Source of the DNA: Saccharina japonica
Taxonomy: Eukaryota; Sar; Phaeophyceae; Laminariales; Laminariaceae
DNA: 64,000 nucleotides
Assembly: GCA_008828725.1 (NCBI GenBank)
Contig: MEHQ01004040.1
Coordinates: forward strand, 14,307-78,306
Direction of reading: 5' to 3'
Notes under the pieces: model-generated
The model's database searches: none
Told to the model about the DNA's origin: nothing
What the model saw: the letters and a program-made list of their open reading frames with translations, nothing else
Shown here: piece by piece, positions 34,030 through 44,000 of the stretch
Layout: the number at the start of each line of letters is the position of its first letter
How positions within the stretch are numbered: the first letter of the stretch is position 1
Program-made: the position numbers and the translations under genes

Positions 34030-34175
34030 AGAATACTTTATTTACGATTACGAACCAGGCTACTCCTTTTGTTTCCGTGGTTTTCCTTGTTTCGGAGTGC
34101 TTATTTCTGAGTGACCAATGTTGAAGCTCTTTCATGCTACAATGGCAACGATAATAGTAATAGTAATAATATCTT
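34030..34175 (+). repeat. second retroposon 3'-end family with (TAA)n-like tail
   Basis: Conserved stretch GAGTGATCAA-GCTGAAGCTCATGCTACA--TGGCAA followed by TAA/TAG repeats. Copies on + near 34.36-34.46, 39.80-39.88, 41.40-41.47 and 41.60-41.67 kb; on - near 46.77-46.83, 46.92-46.98, 58.33-58.41 and 58.45-58.53 kb. Likely the 3' end of a SINE or LINE; no reverse transcriptase frame is present. Confidence 0.5.
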
Positions 34176-34544
34176 AGACATCCATATGGCATATATACAT
34201 ACATATATGTGCATCCCTCTCCGAGAACGTTCGTCACACTCTTAGTAGTGCTGTGCCGGGCAACAACAATAAACAGACAACAAATTGAGTATTGTGGATA
34301 AATCTTGGCGGGAAGCAGACATAGAAGGAAGGGTGTTAGACTGTACGCATAGGTTTCCTTGGTTTCCGTGATCTTCTGCTTTTGGGAGTTTTATGAGTGA
34401 TCAATGCTGAAGATCATGCTGCACATTGTCGGATGGCAAAGATAATAATAATAAACAGACTACTCGTACGTACAGTAGTATGTGCGAAATGTAAGTATGG
34501 GTTAATAGTTTGGGAGTAAATAACTTCAGGCTAAGATTTTCTGA

Positions 34545-34915
34545 AATTTAAGAGTTTTGTGAGGGTATTACCTGCTGAGCTATCGGGGTAAAAGATCGAT
34601 CGATTACCCAGCCCAGGGTAATCCTTATAACACTCTCCCCCCCTCTGAACGGCGGGATATTTGGGACGTCGGTACCGTATACGGCCGTACGTTGACCTAC
34701 CCGCTTCGTTTCAGTACCTGGGGAACCAGGGAGACGTGTTAGTTGGGGACGCACGCGCAAGCGTTTCTGAAAAAAGAAACGTTCGAAGTGAGATTCGAAC
34801 CCGTTTCCTCGACGACGTCAAATGTGAAGGTATTACTTGCTGAGCTATAGGGGTAAAAGATCGATCGATTACCCAGCCCAGGGTAATCCTTATAACACTC
34901 TCCCCCCCTCTGAAA
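34545..34915 (-). repeat. duplicated tRNA-like segment
   Basis: An 85-base block containing GCTGAGCTAT-GGGGTAAAAG and GATCGATCGATTACCCAGCC occurs twice (about 34.56-34.64 and 34.83-34.91 kb). Read on the minus strand, the second copy has TAGCTCAGCAAG (box A-like) and GGGTTCGAATCTC (box B-like). Acceptor and T stems do not pair, so this is a tRNA-derived repeat, not a tRNA gene. Confidence 0.45.
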
Positions 34916-37337
34916 TCTCCTTATAACAGTTTACAGCTACGAATAACTCAGGCTAACTAAGGATGGGTGCTCAGCGCAGAACGCCAATCTAAATCCTATC
35001 TACTATTACAGGGGACCACAGCAGTAACTAGGACCGACGGTGAATACAAAAACCTATATATTTACCAGTTTTTACTAACAACATTTGGTCCTATTTACTA
35101 TGGTCCTCCGTAAAAATAATTAATTTCAAGAGTCTGCCTTATTATCTGAGCAATGAATGCCTTTTAGGGGTGGTGCCTTATTATTTTCTGACCCCCTCAC
35201 ACGAGGAGCTTGATAAGTCACCCCGACACATGACTTCGAAGATTTTTTTTTCGCGCAACTCGACCAGCCTAAAACAGATGAACGAGCAAAATTGTCATTC
35301 TGACCGATAGTCCCTCGCTTGAGAACGACAACAACAGCAGCAGCAACAACATAAAACATATAACAGTCAGTCAGTCAGTCAGTGCCTGCCTGCCGAGTGT
35401 CGCTATGATATGGAATACTGATAAGGAACACTGTCTACCAATAATGAGCTACGAGCGCATATATACGAGTGACGGCAGAGGGCACTCGCTCTGTGCGCAA
35501 AAATATCACATATTCCAACTCCTATGAGCAAAATTGTCCGTACGTATAAACAACAACCAGGATGCCACTCTCGCTCTCTGTTTCGCGATAATGATGTTTC
35601 CTGGGTGCAGGACCAGTTAGTGGATGTTTAGTTTCGCTTACTGCGAAGATTACACCAACGACCCGAGTATTACCAACAGGTTTTTTTGTATTACTTCGTA
35701 TATATGAAGTTACGTTCATAAATCCATCCGCATTCCGACCTGCTGCCGCACAAGAGTGCGGGGGGAAGTTTCCACGCTTGCTTGTGGCTGCAGTGAAAAG
35801 TGCCGTGCTGTTGAAATGTTTTTCACGCACAGTACTGGACGAAGCATGATGATAGTAGATCTTCCTAAGGTAACTGTTTAGGCACTCTGATTGGCTAAGG
35901 GTATGTTTCACGCGGCTCAATCAACCTGGAGTCTTTCCCAGCCACAGCATCCCGAGTCACTCTAGAGTCTTTCCAAGCTCAGCATCTACGCCGACCGAGA
36001 AAACCTAGAGTCTTATCAAGCACAGCATCCCAGCACTGACCACTGGCATAGGGTTCGGGTTCGGGTTAGGGTTAGGGTCGAGGGTCGGCTTCAGGCGCCA
36101 AACACAAAACCCCCGTAAAAAACAACTATCAAGGTTCGTCCGCCCCTCTTTCACGCAACACCCAGCCGCCTGACACATAAACACCCGCCGCGTCAACACA
36201 CAAGCTTATTACGGGACACCATAGTAAATGCTAGTAAATAGGACCTACGTTAGTCACAAAAACCTGTATATTTCACAAATTTCACGCACAATATTTGGTT
36301 CTATATACTATGGTCCCCCGTAGTATTAATAGTATTGTGTGTAAAGTTTACACACATCGACCCGGCCATCGATCCCCCTTTCCTTGATGATCTAGATGTT
36401 TCAGGGAAGGCATATTTCATGATCTGTATGATCTGTGTGACCTGTATGATTTGTATGCTCTGTGTGATCTGTACGCTCTGTATGATCTGTATGATCTGTA
36501 TGATTTGTATGCTCTGTGTGATCTGTATGATCTGTATGATCTGTATGATCTGTATGATCTGTACTGTATGATATGTATGATCTGTATGGTCTAACTCGTG
36601 TTGCCGGGTGGGAGCCGTGTAATCTGCAGGATGATCTATCTAGGACATGTTTTGCTGGGTTGGATCTCTACTCAGAATACAGATCGTTCACAACAGCTCA
36701 AAACGGCAGGTTAGGCTCTATCTAGATGATCTAGATGATCTATCTGTAGATGATCTATCTGTCCGGTATGTGTAACCATATCAAAACACGACAACGACCA
36801 CGATGACGATGACGATGATGACGGCAATCACGATGAAGACAACGCCAGAAGGAGAAGGAGCCCAGCATCTCCGGTCACCGCTTCGCCAAGCACGGCGAGA
36901 CCGTATCACACGGACGGGTGATAAGATAACGCACCCCCTCGGGCGACATTCCAAGCCGATTTCCTCGGCAAATCTGGGGAGAGTGCAAACACCGCCTGGT
37001 GCATCCATGCGCGGAAATATGTCCACGAGATCATCTGTCCATATCCACCATTTTTCGTTTGTGTGTGCCCCCCTTGTTTCGGAGGAAATCGGCTAAATAT
37101 AGGAAATGAAACTCATCCCAGGGGGTGTGATGTCTAATTATCTTGATTAGGTATGCGATATCTCCGAAATGCACCCCAGGGAGTTGTGGTATGTTATCAC
37201 CCCCGGGTGGTGCGGTGTATGTCCATGTTGTTCTCTGTTGTGCCCCATATGTTGATTGGAAGGGATGCATTCCGACTGAGCAGGCATTCCGACTGAGTAG
37301 GCTACAGCAGCAGTAGTAGGTTGTCTCTTCTCACCAA

Positions 37338-37618
37338 CTAAACCCTTATTAAGCGTGATTTCGATTCATGGCGATCGTCACGTTTGCTTCCAGGTAGGAA
37401 AAGGGGGGGGGGGGGGGAGAAGGTGGATTCCACGTCAGTCATCACGTCGCGCCCACCCAGTCGCATAGCCTTAACTACATCCTCATCGCCCTCTATTGTT
37501 GCCCATACTCCTTGTCTGAGGGCTTTCTCGAGGTCCGCCAATACGTCGCTCAACTCGTTGTCGTTATCACCGGACCCCGGGGGCGCTGCTGCCTCGTGTA
37601 CACCGAAGCCCTTTAATT
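37338..37618 (-). CDS. exon of unidentified gene, acidic, possibly C-terminal
   Basis: Begins after ACTAATGGTCAG, where the ACTAAT resembles a branch-point core. Its two-base start matches the exon at 37866-37718. It reads ELKGFGVHEAAAPPGSGDND, then ELSDVLADLEKALRQGVW, IEGDEDVVKAMRLGGRDVM and DVESTF, clearly protein-like and acidic-helical. The frame then runs through a C homopolymer to a stop at 37338. The part beyond the homopolymer is doubtful, so the true end may be a donor near 37.43 kb. Confidence 0.5.
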
Positions 37619-37717
37619 CTGACCATTAGTAAGTAGCACGTGGTAAGGGCTCCATCAGCCTCATCATCAACCATCTTCCATCACCCGGCTTTTGCAGCAA
37701 GCATGTATAGGCATTAC

Positions 37718-37866
37718 CTTTTTCAGATCCCGCCTGCTTTTCGGCCGAGCACTTTCCTTGGTTGAATCTTCGAGCTCTCGATGCAAGACCCCCCCGCCCC
37801 CGCGTCGAACTGCCCGAGACTCCGACCAAGAAATCCTGCGCCTCCCCCCTCCATGATAGACAGTCG
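37718..37866 (-). CDS. internal exon of unidentified gene
   Basis: Strong acceptor (CTGCTTCTTTTAG), one base, 49 codons (DCLSWRGEAQDFLVGVSGSS, then RARRFNQGKCSAEKQAGSEK) and donor AAAG|GTAATG leaving one base. A possible short upstream exon lies near 38.0 kb, ending AAG|GTGAGC with a matching phase, but it is too weak to list. Product unknown. Confidence 0.45.
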
Positions 37867-38589
37867 CTAAAAGAAGCAGTAGAGTCAACAAAACAACCCA
37901 ACCGGTGAGACGGGGAAGGACGGCATTGCATCCCCGAAGCTATCATCCATATGCAAGTCCGCCTCACAAGCGGTTCTCGGTAGGATGCAGCTCACCTTCC
38001 ATGCGACTCACCGAACACCTCACGGCGCTTGCTTCGCCCTTGGTGCTAGCTAGCAATGTCTGCCTGGTCGGTGAAAACCCGACATGCTCCGTCCCGGCAT
38101 TGTGGGGATGCGAGGGTCTATGGTCATACGACCACGGCCATGCATGCCCTATGTACCTCCGATACGTGCCACGATAGCGGGGGCACGTTTTGGTCAAAAG
38201 GTTTCTATCTGGCGGAGGGGTTCTTCGGCTTAGGTGCTATACCTAACACGTTTGGAGTTCCAATCAATGTTTTACGACATGGTTCGCTCTGTATCTTAAC
38301 CCCTTAAAAACTGGTCCCCCGTTTTTGGGTACAAAATACTTGGAATTAGTGTGGAATAAGTTTTTCGGTTCTGAAGCGGTTAAGCTATATCGGGATTTTT
38401 CATCAAGTTGAAGCTTGAATGCTTTGCTTTCTCGAAGTCAGTTTTTGGGCCCAAATCTACCTTAAGGTTTTTCTGCAGTACATCGGTCAGTCTAAGCTTT
38501 GAATGTTTTTTAGAGTCATTTTTTGGGGTCCGGGTGTGCTTCGGGGTCGTATGTACAGCTCATCGCAACAGTGCTGATTCCCGGGAATG

Positions 38590-39110
38590 AAACTCACAGT
38601 GCAAGTGGTGATATTATGCTGCCGGTGGCATGCCCACACGGCGAGAGTTACCTCCATGTTTTGAACGATGATGCACGTGCGGACGGTTTTTTGTAACATT
38701 GTGTCCAATCCGAGAACCGTGCTCGAGCTCCCTCGGTGTCTTACTTTGGTTTAGTACGGACTTAGTTTCATAGGATGATATTATTGTGATACACGTGGCA
38801 TGCCCACAAGGCGAGAGGTACCTTCATATTTTGAACGATGATGCACCCGCAGACGATTTTTGTAACATGTTGTCCAATCCGAGAATCGTACTCGGATTCG
38901 TTCAGTATCTTACTTCGGTTTAGTATGACCTTAGTTTCACAGGATGACATCATTATGATGCCCGTGGCATGTCCACACGGCAAGAGTTACCTCCAAATTT
39001 TGAACGATGATGCACCCGCAGACCATTTTCGTAACATGGTGTCCAATCCGAGAACCTTACTAGAATCCCCTCATCATGTTATTTTGGTTTAGTATGGTCT
39101 GACATATGAC
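38590..39110. repeat. three tandem copies of an about 170-bp unit
   Basis: Each unit has GTGGCATGCCCACA-GGCGAG, TTTTGAACGATGATGCAC, TTTTTGTAACAT-TGTCCAATCCGAGAA and a TTACTTTGGTTTAGTA-like end. Copies differ by several percent. No coding frame runs through all three. Confidence 0.75.
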
Positions 39111-40149
39111 TTTAATGCAGCGCCAATGAATTATATTGGCCTGATTTTCCCTAGGTATTCATATTGAAGGTTGGACAGAGGCATGGATTTTTAGTAGGGT
39201 CTTACATTTATACTATTAATAGCAGTGAAAAACGAAACAAACATACCCGTATATGGAAAAAGACGCAAACAATCATGGTACTTTGCAAAAAATACCATCA
39301 TAACATGCCTCTCCTCGTGATATATCTGAAGCATTGCTACCCTCCTATTAGATTGTCGGCAACAGACTACTGGCCTACTGCTGAACATGAGCGCTGACTA
39401 CAATTCAACGCGAGTCGACGAGCGAAAAAAGTGCTTAATTTTTCTCGCGATAAAAATGCAAGGCACGTATCGTAGTGGGGAGGGAAGAGAAGAGCCTACT
39501 TAGTGACCCCGGATCTGAGTCACGACTAAAGAGGGAAAGAGAAGAGAATGGCGGAGGTAAAATATGAGATGGAGAAAAACAAATGGGGAAAAAAAAGCGG
39601 AGCCTCCAACAGGCAAAACCTTCTAACGAACGACACCGACGTTGTTTTGAATTTGAAACGCTCAAAAGGCGCGCCCACCCCTGTACAGGGCAAACAAGAA
39701 ATCCCGGACTGGCTGCTGCTGGACAACAGTACCAGTCCGATCGTAGTATGAGGGACTTTGGATTAGAGGTACGATGGGTGGGTGAAATTAATAAAAAGTG
39801 TTTATGAGTGATCAGCGTCGAAGCTCATGCTACACAATGTTAAGGATGGTAAGGTAAATGAATAAATAAATAAATTACTTGAGCGTCGTACGAGTAGTTG
39901 GTATTACATTATTATTATTTTGAGGAAACGATATGAAAGGCGAACCAACCATCACAATCTCAACCTGGACATTAGACGTGCGTCAAGCTGCTTCGTTGCG
40001 CTATCATATCCACCCTTCCCCGCTGATGTGGCCAAACCAGGAATACTATGTACAAGGAAACAGATTGTATTGGATTAAAGAAGAGATAAATTGATTCACA
40101 AGACACACGCCATACCCTTTCCCCTGCCACTCCTCGGACCCGGCACTTC

Positions 40150-40758
40150 TTCTGGCAAAAGCACCGAACCGTACTCCGTAGCAAAGGAAGCCGCGGCAGC
40201 AGCAGCAGCACTACCGCTACCGCTGCCACTACTACTACCACTGCCACTGCCACAACCATCTACCACAACCAACGCGACCAGGAGAGGTAGCAGCAGGAGT
40301 AGCAGCAGTAGCAGCAGCAGCAGTCTTCATGCGGGAACCAGAGACGCCTTCAAACCCCCGCACGCTCTACGAACTACTTACTACCACTCCCACTACCACT
40401 GCTGCTCACTACCAAATGGCACAAGTACAAGCACAAACACCGGCACTAGCAATAGCACTATTAATAGCGCAAACACTATTGGGAAAGGTGGCAGTAGTAA
40501 CGTTTGGAATGGTAGCAGTAGCAGTAGCACTATTAGCAGCAGCGGTAGCGGCAGCGGCAGGGGAAGCGGGAAGGGGCAGTAGCGGTAGTCTTCACGTGGA
40601 AGCCAGGGACCCCAAGGTCCTTCAGCGCCCCGGAGACTAATACTACCACTACCGCTACCACCACCACCACCACCACCACTACCACTACCCCCACCATTTC
40701 TACTACAAGCACATGCCCTACCACTAGCAGGAGTGGCAGCAGCAGCAGTAGTGGTAAC

Positions 40759-40801
<43 letters not shown>

Positions 40802-40860
40802 GAAGCAGCAGCCGCGGCAGTCTTCAAGCGGGAGCCAGGGACCCCTGCAAGTTCCTCCCG
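40150..40860. repeat. triplicated 3' segment of exon 8 with CAG expansions
   Basis: The motif GCAGTCTTCAAGCGGGAGCC-AGGGACCCC, which on the minus strand includes the end of the last exon of the eight-exon gene, recurs near 40322, 40588 and 40818. Long degenerate CAG, CAC and CTA trinucleotide runs separate the copies. Confidence 0.65.
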
Positions 40861-41075
40861 CGCTCCAGGGACTGCTGCGACGGGTGTGCGAGCCGCCCCG
40901 GCGGTCGCTCCGCCGCTTCCGTCGGTAACGGAAGCCGCGCGCCCGACACCACATCGTAATCTCGCCGCCCGGCCCCCTCGTCCCACAGCATCTGAGAGCG
41001 AATGCGCGGGTCCGACTTGGAAACCCTCTCTCTCATCCCGAGGATGTTGACGAACGTGCTGCTGCGCCTCCCGCA
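40824..41075 (-). CDS. unidentified gene, exon 8 (C-terminus)
   Basis: 83 codons and TGA, including STFVNILGMRERVSKSDPRI and DYDVVSGARLP. The acceptor is taken as GATGCACAG at 41076, chosen by phase; the pyrimidine tract before it is weak, so the exon could start elsewhere. The last codons (GSLAPA) lie in a segment recognisable twice more downstream, with CAG expansions between the copies. Confidence 0.62.
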   Translation of the reverse strand, partial: CGRRSSTFVNILGMRERVSKSDPRIRSQMLWDEGAGRRDYDVVSGARLPLPTEAAERPPGRLAHPSQQSLERGRNLQGSLAPA

Positions 41076-44000
41076 CTGTGCATCACCGTCTTCGTTGTTC
41101 GCAGGGTCTCGCCCTGCCGGGCGCGTGCGTTCGTCTTGTCCCGCCCTTCTCTTTCTAGCCTGGTGTTTTTTTTTTCGAAAAAAAACGTGGCCCCGAGGGG
41201 TGAGGGGGGGGGNCCCCCCCCCCCCCGGGGGGGGGGGGGGTGCGGGGGGCACTCATTCGTTGCTTGCCTTAGTCATTTGACCATTGACCACGCATCCCTT
41301 TCGAAACAGGGGGGGGGAGGGTACTCGATGTTCATGCATGGCCGTAGTCGTATGACCATGGGGAGGGGAGGAGCAGAAGTACCTGGGTTTCTCCTTCTTT
41401 ATTGGCGTGTTTCTGAGTGATCAACGTTTGAACCACATTGTCGGATGGCAAACGCAACAACAACAACAGAAAACAAGAGTACGTGATGAAAAGGACGTAC
41501 GTACGTAAGGACAGCAAAAGGGGTAGACATATCGCTCAAGCCGGAAGTATATATGTGCAGATTAAGGGAGAAGACTTCGTGCAGAGAGAGCTCTTTTTGT
41601 TTCTTCCGTATTTTTCGTCTTTCGGAGTGCTTTTGAGTGATCAACGCTGAAGCTCATCATGCTACACATTATTAACCCTTACAGGACTGGAGTCCCGTTT
41701 TGGGGACAAATTACTTATAATTAGAGTGGTTTTTTCCCCAAAACGGGACTGCAGTTCTAAAAGGGTGAAGGATCGCAAGGATGATAATCATCATATAACA
41801 AGAAGTGCGTACCGCTGCTGTGGGCGGAACTATAAGGACCGCTTGGTGTTCTTCATGTTAACCTCTAACAAACGCTCCTGAAAAAAGCAAATCCTCCAAT
41901 ATTACGGGGGACCACATGAAATCAGATCAAATGTTGCTAGTGAAAACAAGTATATATACGAAGTATGTATTATACATGTTTTGTCTGTACCGTAGGTTCT
42001 ATTTACTATGCCCCCCCCCCCGGTACACTAAATAGTAGCGAGACAACGATCGCTATCTTAGGAGATAGATGGTGGCCACAGGCTGCGACACAGGAAGGAG
42101 ATAAGATTAGCAAAACGTTTCTTTGTAATGTATGGAAACAACGCAATGAGCGCCCCAAGTGTTGGAGGTGTCTCTATTAGGAGTAGGAACGGTGCTCCGT
42201 CTCGAAAGGGATGCGTGGTCAATGGTCAAATGACTAAGGCAAGCAACAAATGAGTACGCCCCCCCCCCTTTCCCCCCCCCCCCCCCCTGTAATAGTTGGC
42301 TGCGACACGACGCGTACCTTCGCCTGCATGAAATGCTCCCCGCCATTCCCCCCTCTCGGCTCGCATGTTACAGCCCGGGTACCGCTGCCACCACCACCGC
42401 CACCGCCGCCACCGCCGCCAATCGCAGTAGCCGCACCTCCAAACACGCTGTACTGAGCGCGGCCTCGCGCGGGGGGGTCGGGGTGCTGCCAAGGATTGTA
42501 CCCGAACCGAGCGTGCGGTTTTCCACGGATTTCGTCGAGGCGTTTCCATCGCGCGGCAGCTTTGGCGCAGGAGGCCGCCTGATGTTATCGGGGACGCGGA
42601 GGAAGAAGGAGAGGGTGGCTTGTTTTTTTTTTGTGACAGTTCAAGCCCGCAACGCCAGGTGTCGGTAGGTTAATATTCGACACTGCTGTTGGTTTTAACT
42701 TGTATAATCGACGTGCCAAAATATCTCTCACCTCTTTGGCTTCCCTCAGCGATCTCCTTTCCGCGTGCACCTCCGACGTCGGGTTGAAGGGGGAGTCGAC
42801 TCCGATGGAACCCTCCGGGTAGCGATGCCTCATGATGAAATCGAGCCTAAATATATGTGTATGCCGCCAGGCGGTGCAATGACAAAAAAAAGGTGGCATT
42901 ATTCGCAGCAGTGACGTCATCGGGATAACAACTGACTGCTGTTACAGCACGAGCAAGCACTCACTTTGTTTTTTGTGGGAATGGGGGAAACAAAAAACAA
43001 AAAACGATTATCGACGAATCTCGACGAGTAGCGGGAACTTTGAAAGAATGAAACCCCCTGCGCGATAAATGTAGAGGCATGTATTTGCCGGGAAGGGGGG
43101 AAAGGGATATACAGCTATGTATGTACTTGTGAGCACGATTTGTTCAGCAGGTTGTCGGGCGCACAACAACAAGCGGGATGAGCTGGGAACGATGTAAAAA
43201 GGGGACCAAAAAACAAAATGACGGGTTAAATACATGGAAATATCGCAACGTATAACACGGAAGATAACACAACCCCCGGGGTAATTTTTCGGAGTCCATT
43301 TTCTAAACAGCGGGGGGAGGGGGGGGCACGTACAACGAAAAGGGAGACCTTTCGAAAGCATCTCTCGTCGATGTGTTTGTTTCCATATATAGACACATCG
43401 CTTGGTAGCTTCATTATTTCTGTTGTCAAGAAATTAGCTTTGAGGTTCATCCGAGGGGGGTGTGTTATATTATCACCCGGTGTGATACTCTTATCACATA
43501 CCGGTACCTGGTTACTCGGTAAGTCCTTTTGACGTGTCATATCGATGTATGGGTTATATGCAGTATGGCAGTGCGTAGCCCATATTGATGGGTTACAGTA
43601 TGACAGTAGTCGTCCTTATTGATGGACTACAGTATGCCAGTAGTAGCTCATATTGATGGGCTACAGTATGCCAGTAGTAGCCCATATTGATGGGTTACAG
43701 TATGCCAGTAGTCGTCCATATTGACGGGATACAGTATGACAGTAGTATCCCATATTGATGGGTTACAGTATGACATGTGTAGCTCATTTTGATGAGTTCC
43801 AGTAGTATGACAGTAGCCCGTGTTGATGGATTACAGTATGACAGTACAGTAGTAGCCCATATTGATGGGTTGCAGTATGACAATACCGGTACGTCGTAGC
43901 TCATATTGATGGGCTACTGTATGGCAGTAGTAGCTTCTATTGACGAGTTATAGTAGCTCATATAGATGGGCTACAGTATGGCAGTAGTAGCTTATATTGA

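Noticed and set aside
34782-34855. Possible tRNA gene on the minus strand
   Set aside because: Box A- and B-like words are present but acceptor, anticodon and T stems do not pair; a duplicate nearby points to a repeat.
35522-35920. 132-codon minus-strand frame
   Set aside because: No splice context, no recognisable domain and composition like surrounding intergenic DNA.
40091-40640. Plus-strand frames of over 100 codons
   Set aside because: They follow CAG/CAC/CTA trinucleotide repeats and encode homopolymeric Ser, Thr, Ala or Pro/Leu strings; the supported exon is on the other strand.
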